DNA of 64,000 nt from JAGWBD01 sp965220615 (lineage in GTDB: Bacteria; Chloroflexota; Anaerolineae; Aggregatilineales; Phototrophicaceae). A program made the translations under genes and the position numbers. The notes beneath the pieces were generated by a model. It saw only the letters and a list, made by a program, of their open reading frames with translations, had not been told where the DNA came from and did not search any database. Location: assembly GCA_965220615.1 (NCBI GenBank), contig CBDCQL010000002.1, forward strand, positions 806,001 to 870,000. Reading direction: 5' to 3'. Shown here piece after piece: positions 30,771 through 43,500 of the stretch (positions are counted from its first letter, which is position 1; the number at the start of each line of letters is the position of its first letter).

Positions 30771-30809
30771 TTCGTCCTCCCGCCCTGTGTGCAAGACGCG
30801 TGCAATTGT

Positions 30810-30837
30810 ATTGTACCTGCTGGAGCGAGGCAAGCAA
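30810..30837 (-). promoter_or_regulatory. Sigma-70 promoter for the TPR-URO-D-rsmD unit
   Basis: TTGCTT (30832-30837) and TACAAT (30810-30815) on the minus strand with a 16-nt spacer, about 40 nt before the TPR start. Confidence 0.6.
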
Positions 30838-30853
30838 TCGGGACCAGGTTTGC

Positions 30854-30882
30854 TTGAGAATCGCCAGTCCGGCTGCTATGCT
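30854..30882 (+). promoter_or_regulatory. Sigma-70 promoter giving a probably leaderless mRNA
   Basis: TTGAGA (30854-30859), 17-nt spacer, TATGCT (30877-30882). The expected start point, about 7 nt further, falls on the ATG at 30889, and no ribosome site is present. Confidence 0.55.
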
Positions 30883-30888
30883 GAACGC

Positions 30889-31365
30889 ATGTGCAGGGAA
30901 GCCACGATTCGCAGGGCAAGTGCCGCAGATCTGCCAGCGCTGGCCGATCTTTGGTTGGAAAAAATGGCCCTGCAACAGCTTTCGGATTCGCGAACAAGGC
31001 TTGCACCGGACGCCCGCGACCGACGGCTGGCTGCTATGGGATGCTGGCTGGATGACCAAGACTGTTGTCTGTTTGTTGCCACCAGGAAGGCGCAATCTGA
31101 GGGCTATATCATTGGATGCGAGCAGAAGGGTCAGCCCGGGATGTTGCCGCTCAGTCGTGGTCACGTACTGGAGATGACTCTGGCCATGCACAGCGATCCG
31201 AATGGCATTGGCAGTCGCCTGTGGTCGGCACTGAGGAACTGGTTTGGCGGTCGGGGACTGGAAGAGGCAATCGTCCACGTTTCGAGTCGTCAGCCCGTCG
31301 AGCAGGCCTTCTGGCGCAGTCTGGCTGCCAGTGAACTGACGGACAGTTTGTGGTTGCGGACATGA
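30889..31365 (+). CDS. GNAT-like N-acetyltransferase
   Basis: 158 aa. It starts MCREATIRRASAADLPALADLW, a usual GNAT N-terminus, and has HSDPNGIGSRLWSALRNWF at the acetyl-CoA site, where the canonical R/QxxGxG/A is reduced to DPNGIGS. Late sequence VHVSSRQPVEQAFWRSL fits the fold. The start is set by the promoter geometry (leaderless). It overlaps the next GNAT by 4 nt. Substrate unknown; the weak CoA motif leaves activity open. Confidence 0.7.
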   Translation: MCREATIRRASAADLPALADLWLEKMALQQLSDSRTRLAPDARDRRLAAMGCWLDDQDCCLFVATRKAQSEGYIIGCEQKGQPGMLPLSRGHVLEMTLAMHSDPNGIGSRLWSALRNWFGGRGLEEAIVHVSSRQPVEQAFWRSLAASELTDSLWLRT

Positions 31366-31844
31366 TCCGGCCTGCCCGCGCCAGTGATGCAGTCGCCATC
31401 GGCCGCCTTTGGCAGCAACTTGTGGACTACCACCAGGAGCTTGATGCGGCCATGCCCCGCGCAACGCCGGACGGGCCACAGCGTTACGGTCGCAACCTTA
31501 GCGACCGTCTGGCAGACAGCCACACCCAGGTGTTCGTTGCCGAGGAAGAGGGTCAAGTCGTGGGTTACGTACTGGGCGTCGTGGTGGACCTGATGCCCGA
31601 CATGTTTGAGCAGCAGGCGGGCGGCTTCCTGGCGGACATATTCGTGGATGCCGGCTCACGGCGTCAGGGGCATGGTCGTGCGTTGGTCCGCGCCCTGACC
31701 GACTGGTTCCGGCAGCAGGGACTGCGTCACTACGAGTGGCATGTGCCAGCCAGCAACCCGGATGCCCTGGCGTTTTGGCGCAAAATGGGCGGAACGCCCT
31801 GGCAATTGCGCATGCGAGCGGAGCTTGGGGAGCCGGAGTCATGA
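31362..31844 (+). CDS. GNAT family N-acetyltransferase
   Basis: 160 aa with a full GNAT signature: FLADIFVDAGSRRQGHGRAL binds CoA pyrophosphate, followed by WHVPASNPDALAFWRKMGG. ATG 31362 overlaps the upstream stop (ATGA) and its own stop overlaps alaX by 4 nt. The two neighbouring GNATs are only distantly alike. Acceptor unknown. Confidence 0.83.
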   Translation: MIRPARASDAVAIGRLWQQLVDYHQELDAAMPRATPDGPQRYGRNLSDRLADSHTQVFVAEEEGQVVGYVLGVVVDLMPDMFEQQAGGFLADIFVDAGSRRQGHGRALVRALTDWFRQQGLRHYEWHVPASNPDALAFWRKMGGTPWQLRMRAELGEPES

Positions 31845-32542
31845 CGGAAGTGCTTTATTTGACAGACAGTTACCTGCGTTCTTTCACCGCACGCGTAGTC
31901 GCAGTCCAGGGTGACCCAAAGGCCCTGGTCCTTGATCGAAGCGCCTTTTATCCCGGCGGAGGCGGGCAACCGGGTGACATCGGCGTGCTTAAGTTTGACG
32001 ACCAGGTACTGCCAGTCACGCAAGTCAGGCGTGGCCATCTGCACGTTGTTGATGGCGCCCTGCCACCCGTCGGCGCGGAAGTACAGGGCGAACTGGACTG
32101 GGAACGCCGTTACCAGTTGATGCGTACCCACAGCGCCATGCACGTCCTCTGTGGTGTGGTCTGGCGCGACTACGAGGCCAGCGTCACTGGCGGCAACATG
32201 CAACCCTTGCGGGGACGCATGGATTTCGAATTTGAGCGCATGGAAAAGGAACTGGTCGCAGAAATCGAGGCCGCGATCAACGTCGAGGTGGAGGCAGAAC
32301 GGGACATTCGCATCAACATCCTGCCCCGCGAGGAAGCCTTTCAGATCCCCGACCTGATCCGCACGAAGATCAATCTGCTGCCGGAAGGCATCAGGGAAGT
32401 GCGCACGGTGGAGATTGTCGGGCTTGACCTGCAGGCTGACGGCGGCACACACGTCGCCAACACCCGGGAAATCGGATCGCTGCGCATTGCCGAATATCGC
32501 AGCAAGGGGCGCATCAACAAACGTATTACCCTTCAGTTGTGA
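31841..32542 (+). CDS. Alanyl-tRNA editing protein AlaX family
   Basis: 233 aa. A stand-alone relative of the AlaRS editing domain that hydrolyses Ser- or Gly-tRNA(Ala). FYPGGGGQPGDIG is the glycine-rich motif of the AlaX-M type, THSAMHVLCG supplies the two zinc-binding histidines (HxxxH), and DGGTHVANTREIG contains the third histidine. In that motif Asp replaces the cysteine of CGGTHV. RBS GGAGCCGGAG is within the GNAT gene. Confidence 0.9.
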   Translation: MTEVLYLTDSYLRSFTARVVAVQGDPKALVLDRSAFYPGGGGQPGDIGVLKFDDQVLPVTQVRRGHLHVVDGALPPVGAEVQGELDWERRYQLMRTHSAMHVLCGVVWRDYEASVTGGNMQPLRGRMDFEFERMEKELVAEIEAAINVEVEAERDIRINILPREEAFQIPDLIRTKINLLPEGIREVRTVEIVGLDLQADGGTHVANTREIGSLRIAEYRSKGRINKRITLQL

Positions 32543-32552
32543 CGGGCCGGCC

Positions 32553-33206
32553 ATGCGTCGTCTTCATACAACCGGCAGGCGCGAGCGCTTTGTTGCCAGT
32601 GGCGTCTACCATACCTGGGGCGGACTTCAGGAACACTGGAGTGTGCATGAAGTTGGCGGCGGCGCACACTTCATTCGTGTCGACCGCGATGGCCGCGGCT
32701 ATGGCCGGCGCAGTTTGCTGCAGGAAGCGCTGCGCAATGCCAACGGAGGTCTTGAGCGGGTCGATCAGCAACTCTATGGCCTGAACGGGCAGCCTGTGGC
32801 AAGACTGCGCTGCACGAGATTTCAAAACGCCGTTGAACTTGACCTGGAGGGCAAGGCCGATCACTGCAGCACGGCCTTGCCCGATGAAGGGGGATGCCTG
32901 TTGTTGATGCCCGGCATTCTGTTGACTGGAATGGCCTTGTCACGGGCTGCCGGAATACAACGACCGGTCGATACCCTTGTGATTTCCCAGGTTGGAGACG
33001 GCTTTGCCTGGGAGCGACGGACTCTGGATGCACGCTGCGGGTCACCGGTTCCGGCAGAAAAGGACGCTGGCAACCAAATGGCGCGGGCCTGCAATTGGGG
33101 CGGTTGCGACAGGACTTTCTGGCTGGATGCCCATGACATCACGCTGCGACTTGAGGATGAAACGGGCTGCATCAAACTGAACCGCTACTCCCGGCGTAAT
33201 GTCTGA
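32553..33206 (+). CDS. Hypothetical protein, cysteine-rich C-terminal half
   Basis: 217 aa; I recognise no family. The start at 32553 is the first ATG after alaX (10-nt gap). The first half is polar and beta-like (FVASGVYHTWGGLQEHWSVH). The middle has CLLLMPGILLTGMAL, which may be buried or membrane-touching. The C-terminal part has closely spaced cysteines (ARACNWGGCDRTF, TGCIKL). Overlaps the next TPR gene by 8 nt. Confidence 0.6.
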   Translation: MRRLHTTGRRERFVASGVYHTWGGLQEHWSVHEVGGGAHFIRVDRDGRGYGRRSLLQEALRNANGGLERVDQQLYGLNGQPVARLRCTRFQNAVELDLEGKADHCSTALPDEGGCLLLMPGILLTGMALSRAAGIQRPVDTLVISQVGDGFAWERRTLDARCGSPVPAEKDAGNQMARACNWGGCDRTFWLDAHDITLRLEDETGCIKLNRYSRRNV

Positions 33207-34185
33207 GTTTCTGCGTTTTGGCACGGCCCGCCTTCGGGCAATATTCCTGCTGATCGCACTGACCGGCCTTGCCAGTCTGGTACTCAACGCCCTGGATTCC
33301 ACGGAAAACCCCTGGATCACTCCGCTGCAGACCTTGCTGGCCTTCAGCGTGCCCGTCGGGGCAGTTGTCATTTATGTCACCGGGCTCGAACGCTCCTCGC
33401 GCTGGCGGTCAATCATCATTCTGCTGCCGGTGGCGTTGGCGTTGGTCTTGACTCTGGTCGTTGAGGCCAGCCTCAGGTTACCCCTGGCCGGCGTGGCGCT
33501 GGGATGGGCCCTGGCCGGCTGGTTCCTGTTTCGGCCCCGGCAGCCGCGACAGGTGCAGGTAGCCATTCGGGCCCTGCGGCGGGGACGGCAGCGGGAAGCC
33601 CTCGCGGCCATGGATGAACTCATTGAACTTGAACCGGACGTCGCAGCCCATTACCGTTTGCGCGCAGAAATACAGCGGCTCGACGGCGATCTCTCCGGGG
33701 CGAGCCGGGACTACCGTCGCATGACCCGTTTGGCGCCGGAAGATGCCGGCGCCTGGAACGGCCTGGCCGAAGTCCTTTTACAGGCTGGCCGGCACCAGCA
33801 GGCCCTTGAAGCTGCGCGTCAGGCGGCCCTTCTGGCGCCTGGCGACTGGGTTGCCAGTTACAATCAGGGGATGATTGAGGATCGCCTGGGTCTGGCGCGT
33901 TCCGCACTTGAGCACGCGGGCGAGGCTTTGGCAGCCGGTGTGCCGGACGCCCGGCATCGCCTTTTGCTGCAACTCTATCTGGCGCGGGCCCGGATGCGCT
34001 TGGGCGACAGGGCAGGGGCGGAAGAAGCACTGCAACAATTGCGACGCGAACGCAAGGGTCTGGAAGAATGGCAGCGCTTGCTGACGCATGAGCAGGCCGC
34101 AACCCTGCGCAAGGTGCTGGAAGACGACATTCAACTGGCGCATGCGCTGATGAATGATAGCGCGGCGCCTGAAACACTGATCTGA
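33199..34185 (+). CDS. Membrane TPR protein
   Basis: 328 aa. Three or four hydrophobic segments (residues ~10-110) anchor it, then TPR units follow from about 115 to 280 (AIRALRRGRQREALAAMDELIELEPD; GAWNGLAEVLLQAGRHQQALEAARQA and others). It probably scaffolds a membrane complex. It starts inside the end of the unknown gene. A second, related membrane TPR protein follows after 31 nt. Confidence 0.75.
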   Translation: MSEFLRFGTARLRAIFLLIALTGLASLVLNALDSTENPWITPLQTLLAFSVPVGAVVIYVTGLERSSRWRSIIILLPVALALVLTLVVEASLRLPLAGVALGWALAGWFLFRPRQPRQVQVAIRALRRGRQREALAAMDELIELEPDVAAHYRLRAEIQRLDGDLSGASRDYRRMTRLAPEDAGAWNGLAEVLLQAGRHQQALEAARQAALLAPGDWVASYNQGMIEDRLGLARSALEHAGEALAAGVPDARHRLLLQLYLARARMRLGDRAGAEEALQQLRRERKGLEEWQRLLTHEQAATLRKVLEDDIQLAHALMNDSAAPETLI

Positions 34186-34216
34186 GCCAGGTGCAAGGGA
34201 AACCGCGTTTTCGTCG

Positions 34217-35011
34217 ATGTTCCACATTTTGATTGAATTCTGGCGCGGGCTGCAACGTTGGGAGCGCCCTGCGCGTCTGGCGCTGAAACTTGGGCTGCTG
34301 GCATTTGTCCCCCTGCTGCTGTTGTGGCTTGCCGGCCCGGAGTCTCTGCGACGTCCTGCGCTCGCCGGTCTCTGTGGCCTGGGGCTGGGCCTGCAAATGG
34401 TGTTCCTGTGGGCCTGGCGTGGCATGCTCAGCGACTGGACCCGGGCGCAGCGCCTGTATCTGGACGGAGACTTTGAAGCGACCTGCGAACTGCTGCAGGC
34501 CCGACGTGCTGCCGGCAGCGCCGACATGCGTTCCCTCACCCTGTTGGGAAACGCCCTGCGGATGAGGGCCATGCTGGAGCAGAGCGAGACCGTCCTGCGT
34601 GAGGCGCAGGCCGAGGCGCCGCGACACGCCTTTCCGCTAACCGGCCTCGGTCGCACCTTGCTGGCGCAGGGTCGCTATATGGAGGCTGCCGACTCGTTCG
34701 AGGCTGCCATTGAACGGGGCGCGCCCGAAGTGGTGGTGCTGGACCTGGGCGAAGCCCTTTACCACGAGGGCGACGTCAAGGCGGCTGTTGTGCAGTTGCA
34801 GACGGGACTGGACGCGACCCGGGATCCAGGTCGCCAACTGATAGCGACCTTGCTGCTGCAGCGGGCAGGGGCCTCTGCAGAGCCGCACGAGAAACTTTTG
34901 CACGAGGGCTTGCCCTGGCTGGAGGCCCAGGCAAGGCGCTTCGGGTCGACGGACTATGGTCGCGCCCTGCAGTCCCTGTTGCCCGCAGCGAAAGCTAACC
35001 CGAAACTCTGA
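34217..35011 (+). CDS. Membrane TPR protein
   Basis: 264 aa. Two hydrophobic segments (LALKLGLLAFVPLLLLWLAG; ALAGLCGLGLGLQMVFLWAW) are followed by TPR repeats (LGNALRMRAMLEQSETVLREA, GRTLLAQGRYMEAADSFEAA, LGEALYHEGDVKAAVVQLQ). Same architecture as the preceding gene, so likely a paralogous or partner subunit. Confidence 0.75.
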   Translation: MFHILIEFWRGLQRWERPARLALKLGLLAFVPLLLLWLAGPESLRRPALAGLCGLGLGLQMVFLWAWRGMLSDWTRAQRLYLDGDFEATCELLQARRAAGSADMRSLTLLGNALRMRAMLEQSETVLREAQAEAPRHAFPLTGLGRTLLAQGRYMEAADSFEAAIERGAPEVVVLDLGEALYHEGDVKAAVVQLQTGLDATRDPGRQLIATLLLQRAGASAEPHEKLLHEGLPWLEAQARRFGSTDYGRALQSLLPAAKANPKL

Positions 35012-35013
35012 GG

Positions 35014-35043
35014 TTGAATTCATCGCCCTGACGGGATTATTAT
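35014..35043 (+). promoter_or_regulatory. Probable promoter of ileS
   Basis: TTGAAT (35014-35019), 18-nt spacer, TATTAT (35038-35043). This leaves an untranslated leader of about 130 nt with a GCGAG/CTCGC hairpin. I see no T-box consensus in it. Confidence 0.5.
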
Positions 35044-35181
35044 CGCTCTGAACGGACACGAGCAGGAGGTGATTGCGTGGTAGCGAGGGATTTGCTCGCG
35101 CCGCGGTTCATTCCGCGCCGACAGTGACGTTTCGCAACGTAGCGATCGATCTTGTTGGCGACAGACAGAGAGGAATGAACC

Positions 35182-38367
<3,186 letters not shown>

Positions 38368-38415
38368 CGCCTGGCAATACCAACCAATGACTGACACTGG
38401 TTTGAATCCAATCGC

Positions 38416-38443
38416 TTGCTTTCCCCAGTGGTTATGCGATAAC
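38416..38443 (+). promoter_or_regulatory. Candidate promoter of the first pucR gene
   Basis: TTGCTT (38416-38421), 16-nt spacer, GATAAC (38438-38443), upstream of a strong palindrome and ~110 nt before the GTG start. Confidence 0.4.
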
Positions 38444-38472
38444 TTTCACAATTATGGAATAAATGCCGGACG

Positions 38473-38495
38473 TTTCTTACAGTATTTGTAAGAAA
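38473..38495. repeat. Perfect 9-bp palindrome upstream of pucR1
   Basis: TTTCTTACA-GTATT-TGTAAGAAA. The AT-rich arms and short loop look more like a protein operator than a terminator. It lies 56 nt before the start and could be the site of autoregulation. Confidence 0.55.
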
Positions 38496-38551
38496 GTTCC
38501 ATGGCCAGATTCCGTTTGGCATTGATCCGCCGGTGAAGGAAGGGGAAATCT

Positions 38552-40198
38552 GTGTCGTTGACGCATGCCGTTACTGTGCAGGCCCTCTTGCAGTTCGCAC
38601 TGCCCCTGGGCACGACCCTGGTCAGTGGTTCGGAGTCGGCCCGAATTAGCTGGTCAGTGACCATTCGCGCGCAACCCCCTGCCTTGCCGGACGTATCCAG
38701 CGGGGACATGGTGTTGCTGGCGATGGGCATGTTGCGCGCCTACAACAGTCGCATCACCCTGGCCGAGGTGATCGACAGTCTCGCCGACGCCGGCGTGCAG
38801 GTCATGGCCGTTCGCGATGAAATCCCGGATGACGCACGTTCCTGTGCCGCCAGTCGAGACGTTTGTCTGCTGGCCCTGCCGCCGGACTGCAACCTCCCCA
38901 GCGTGGAACGGGCTGTCAATGCCCTGATCGTCAATCAGGCGGCCCAACTCAACCAGCGTGCCCAGGAAATCCAGCGGCAACTCACGCGCAGGGCCGCCGA
39001 AAACCATGATCTCGCCAGTTTGCTACAAATCGTTGCCCGGGCAACTGCCTGTACTGTCGTTCTCCACGATGAAACCAGTGCACTCCTTGCCAGGGTCTCA
39101 CCCAACCTGAAACGCCGTTTCCCTGAGCGGGATGAGTCCGAAGATTTCATGCTCAGGACCTTTCAGTCCTGGTTGCAACGGGAGGCGCCTGTCAGCGAAG
39201 GCAACATCGTTGCCAGCCCCCTGGGCTTTACGACGGTGCTTCTGGTGGAAAAACGGGTGGCAGGATGGCTTTCCCTGCTCGCCGGGGGAGGGACGCTTGA
39301 GGAGTTCCCGCGCCTGGTGCTCGGGCATGGTGCGGACGTCTGTTCCATAGAATTGGCCCGCAACCGCGCCATTGCCGTGGCGGTGGAACAAACGCGAGGA
39401 GACTGGGTGCAAATGTGGCTTGGCGGCGTCCAGGCGGATGATGACATGATGGCATCCCGCGCGCGTCAGGCGGGATTCGATACGGACGGCCCCTGCATGG
39501 TTTCCGTGTTCCGCATCCCGGGTGGGGCCGGCAACGATTCGCTGGAATTGCTTTCCGGTCTGATTCGCGACGACATGCAGCGACGGCGAATGGACGGGGC
39601 AGTGGGGCAGTATGTTGACATGATCGTGGCGCTTTATTCCATGAGCAATGGCGCGCGTCCCTCGCGCATCCGCGACATCATTGGCGATCAGCAAAAGCTG
39701 CTTGCGGCAAGAATGAAATCCGGTCACGTGGACGTTGGCATAAGCCGACCGGGAGCTGGCCTGGCGGCCATGCGCGAAGCCTGGCGCGAGGCCCGGGATG
39801 CGCTGGGAATCGCCAATGAGTTGGGCGAGATCAATCAGGTGACCTACTACGGAGACCTCAAACTGTACCAGTTGTTACTGGCGCTGAAAGAACACAACCT
39901 GGAGGAACTGGAGCAGTTTCACCACGCCACTCTGGCGACCTTGCTGGAGCACGATGCCCGGCGTCAGGGGGAATACATCAGGACACTCAACGGATTTTTT
40001 CAGGCGAATGGCAATCTGGCGCGGGCCGCGAAGGAACTGGACGTCCACCGCAATACGCTTGTTTACCGTCTGGAACGTATCCGGAAGCTTACCAACCTCA
40101 ACCTGGATGATGCCGAGAACCGTCTGATCCTGCACCTGGCGCTGAAGATCCAGCGAGTTCTGGCCACTGTTCCCGGCGTGCATAATTCTGTGCACTGA
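38552..40198 (+). CDS. PucR family transcriptional regulator (copy 1)
   Basis: 548 aa. The N-terminal ~150 residues resemble the PucR domain (TVQALLQFALPLGTTLVSG..., GDMVLLAMG). A GAF-like/central region is followed by the conserved C-terminal helix-turn-helix, FFQANGNLARAAKELDVHRNTLVYRLERI. Family members sense metabolites, often of purine or nitrogen metabolism. GTG start with GGAAGGGG upstream. It ends 12 nt from the convergent pspC gene and is a paralogue, of equal length, of the regulator upstream of gltB. Confidence 0.88.
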   Translation: MSLTHAVTVQALLQFALPLGTTLVSGSESARISWSVTIRAQPPALPDVSSGDMVLLAMGMLRAYNSRITLAEVIDSLADAGVQVMAVRDEIPDDARSCAASRDVCLLALPPDCNLPSVERAVNALIVNQAAQLNQRAQEIQRQLTRRAAENHDLASLLQIVARATACTVVLHDETSALLARVSPNLKRRFPERDESEDFMLRTFQSWLQREAPVSEGNIVASPLGFTTVLLVEKRVAGWLSLLAGGGTLEEFPRLVLGHGADVCSIELARNRAIAVAVEQTRGDWVQMWLGGVQADDDMMASRARQAGFDTDGPCMVSVFRIPGGAGNDSLELLSGLIRDDMQRRRMDGAVGQYVDMIVALYSMSNGARPSRIRDIIGDQQKLLAARMKSGHVDVGISRPGAGLAAMREAWREARDALGIANELGEINQVTYYGDLKLYQLLLALKEHNLEELEQFHHATLATLLEHDARRQGEYIRTLNGFFQANGNLARAAKELDVHRNTLVYRLERIRKLTNLNLDDAENRLILHLALKIQRVLATVPGVHNSVH

Positions 40199-40210
40199 TG
40201 TCATGCAGAC

Positions 40211-40432
40211 TCAGGACCGAGCCTGTTCGTCCTCGAAGATGATCCGGCGCGGCTCGACGGGTACGGCAACGGCCATGACCAGATAGATGAGCACGCCCGG
40301 TCCGCCGGCAAGCGCCAGGAACAGGAAAAGCAGTCGCGTAATCGTGGAATCGACACCCAGGAAACTTGCCAGTCCACCGCAGACGCCTGCCAGTTGACGG
40401 TCCCTGAGTGAACGGTAAAGTTTTCGTTTCAC
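40211..40432 (-). CDS. PspC domain protein
   Basis: 73 aa: KLYRSLRDRQLAGVCGGLASFLGVDST followed by a hydrophobic helix (LLFLFLALAGGPGVLIYLVMAV) is the typical PspC domain, a small membrane protein of the envelope stress system. GTG start with GGAGGG upstream. It lies 89 nt downstream of gltB; no other psp gene is in the window. Confidence 0.88.
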   Translation of the reverse strand: MKRKLYRSLRDRQLAGVCGGLASFLGVDSTITRLLFLFLALAGGPGVLIYLVMAVAVPVEPRRIIFEDEQARS

Positions 40433-40521
40433 GGGTGCTGCCCTCCGCCAACCGACTCAATATCCTGTTACGGATTGATGGCAGAAAAGTTGCAACACCG
40501 GGTCCCCGGCGAACGCAGTCT

Positions 40522-43500
40522 CTACTGTTCCGGTTCGTGAAGTAGTGGCGCGATCCGGATGAAATAGTCCTGCGGCCGGGATTTAAGGTTGTACAGGTGC
40601 TGCACGGTATCTGCCTGGCGGTTGTCCTCCAGGGTCTTGATGTAGATGCCGAGCATTTCCTGCACGTCATTGATGCCGGTTTCATCCAGCGAATAGATGT
40701 CCACGGCGGCGCCAGGCGCAATACGGCTGCGAATCGCCTCCACCGTCAGATTCATCTCCGGCTGAATGCGTTGATAAATCACACCACCGGTCATGCCGGC
40801 GCAAATCCACGGGCCGGGGTCGCCGAGCACCAGGGCCCGTCCGGATGTCATGTATTCGAAAGCGTAACCCTTGAGGTGCGCGCGGGCGCCGATGCCGCCC
40901 AGGTCGTCGCGCAGGGGTTCGCCCAATTCTCCGCCGAAGACGACGTCCGCGCCGCTAAAGCGGATGCAGGCGCGCGTATCGGCGCAGCCCTGCACGATGA
41001 AAAAGCCGCCCTGCGCGCCATAGGCGAAACTCTTGCCCACAGAACCATCCAGCAGGCGGCCGTTATGGTTCAGGCCCTTGAGAATGGTGACGTTGCCGCC
41101 ACGCGCACACTTCGCGACGCCGTCCTGGGCGCCGCCTTCCACCACGATGTTCACCGGCGCGTCCGTGAATGCGCCCAGGCCATTGCCGGCGATGGCGGAG
41201 TTACTGAAGCTGAGATGGATGTTTTCCATCTTGTGCGCATTGGGGAATCCACGTTTCAGGGCGCCGCACAAATGCGTTCCCAAAGCGCGGTCGCTGGCCA
41301 TCACGCCTTCGTCATCGTAGGTCATTTCGATGAAGCCCAAGGCGGCGTTTTCGGCCAGTTCCTGGGTGATTTGCTTGCTCAGGGTATTGCGCGGACGGGT
41401 GATCAGTCGTCCCACGCCCTTCTGAATCCTGGTTTTCTGGACTGGCGGCACGGGTTCCATAAGGACATCCAGATCCAGACGGTCCTGCAGGGACGTTTGC
41501 GTCAGGAGATCGACACGCCCGACCAGGTCCTGGGTCCTGCTTACACCCAGACGCGCTGTCCACTTGCGAATGTCTTTCGCCAGCATGTCGAAGACATTGC
41601 AGATGCCTGTGACGGCTGCTTCGTAGTCGCGAGGCTCAAAGGAGGGAAGACCCTGGGCCTTCGCCTCTTCTTTCGTCTTGATGTGGGTCGTGATTCCGAC
41701 GTGGCAGGTGCCTTCCTGGCACTTGCGGCAAATCGTACAACCCATGGCGACCATGGCCAGGGTCGCAAAGCCCACGCGGTCCGAGCCCAGGCACATCATC
41801 TTGACCACGTCCCGGCCGCTTTTCATGCCGCCGTCGCACCACAGCTCGACGCGATCGCGCAGGCCGCTTTCAATCAGGGCCCGGTGGGTTAGCCACAGGC
41901 CGATCTCCACTGGCAAACCGACGTAACGCAGGGCATGGGCGCGGGCCGCGCCGGTGCCGCCCTCGTAGCCGGTCAACGCAATGATGTCCGCCCCGGCCTT
42001 GGCGATTCCTACTGCAATAATGCCAACACCAGGCACAACCGGAATCTTCACCGAAATACGGGAGTTGGTGTTGGCAGTCTTGAGTTCGTCGATGAGCTGG
42101 GCGAGGTCTTCAATGGAATAGAGGTCATGGTTGTTACTGGGAGAAATCAGACCGACACCGGGGACAGTCTGACGGGCGGCGGCGACTTGATCGGTCACCT
42201 TGAAGCCCGGCAAATGACCGCCTTCGCCCGGCTTTGCTCCCTGTCCAATCTTGATTTCAATCAGGCCGGTTGAATTGAGGAAGGCTACGTTGACGCCGAA
42301 ACGGGCGGATGCCACCTGCTGACCCCGATTGTGCGGGTAGAGGCCCATCAGTTCGGGGAGTTCGCCACCCTCACCATTGACGCAGAGGATATCCAGACGT
42401 TTGGCGGCTTCGGCGTAGGCCCTGTAGGCAAGTTCGCCCTGGGAGCCGAACGACATGGCGGTGATCAATACCGGCATGGAATGGCGCCGGCCCTTGCCGG
42501 AAACTGTCGTATCGACGTCTTGCGGCTCGACCGGGTTGTCGCTTTCCTTCAGGCCCAGCGTGTGCCGCACGGCAATCGGGATGGTGTCCTCAAGATTGAG
42601 CAGAACATCCGTGTATTCTTCGAGGGAAAGTTCGCCGTGTGCGACGGACTCCGCCTTTTTCCACATCTTGGGATAGAAACGATCGGCGTTGGCCAGTCTG
42701 GCGCGCGTGTCCCCGCGCAGGTCACTGGCCCTCGCCTCGGCGTCCTGCTGAATGGCCGTCCAGGACAGGCCGCGCTCTGCGGAGCCGAAGTAATTGGGAG
42801 TGCCGAAGAGGTCGGCCACGCTGTCCGTAAGGCCCACGGAACTGAAGGAATGACCGTAACCCCGCAACTCATGGCAGCCAATGGTCGACGTGACCTTTTG
42901 CAGGCCGGCAGTCAAAATGCGTACGGCGGCGTTGAGAGAACGCAGTTGCTCCTCGGGGGCCATGGGCTTGCGAGAGGGTCGCGGCGCTTTTTTGAGCGCG
43001 ACGGCGTAAATGGCATAGGGAGAGATGGCATTGGCCCCCAGGCTGATGCACAGGGCCAGATCGTGCAGGCAGCGCAGGGCGCCCGAGCGTAGAATAATCC
43101 CGGTGCGACGGCGCAAATTGGGCGTATCCCGGGCTTCGCGCAGGGCCTTGTCCACAGTCGTCGTCGCCAGTGCCGGGTCCAGCCACAGTCCGTCTCCGGC
43201 CAGCGATTCCTCGTCATCCAGCAACAGACATCGGCTGCCGGATCGCACGGCGTCAATGGCGCTGCGTTGCAAACGCTTCAGCGCTTCTTCCACACTTTCG
43301 CCCGCCTCAGTGACCAGGGGCAGCCGCGTCAATGCCTCTCCGTAATATTCACAGATTTCTTCCAGCAGACACGTCCCCTGCGCACTGGCTACCTCACGCA
43401 TGATCTCTGCAGGTGCAAGGCCCGGGTGACCACCCACAAGCATGGGGGTTTCCAGCTCCAGCAATCGGTTCTCTTCCGTGGCAACCTGGCCAATGTTCGG

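Noticed and set aside
35050..35181. T-box riboswitch in the ileS leader
   Set aside because: The leader has a small hairpin and a TGGT, but not the AGGGTGGNACCGCG core or a plausible specifier stem, so it is not called.
40433..40521. Rho-independent terminator after gltB
   Set aside because: Only a CCGGG-GA-CCCGG dyad with a two-base loop is present, too small to fold as a terminator.
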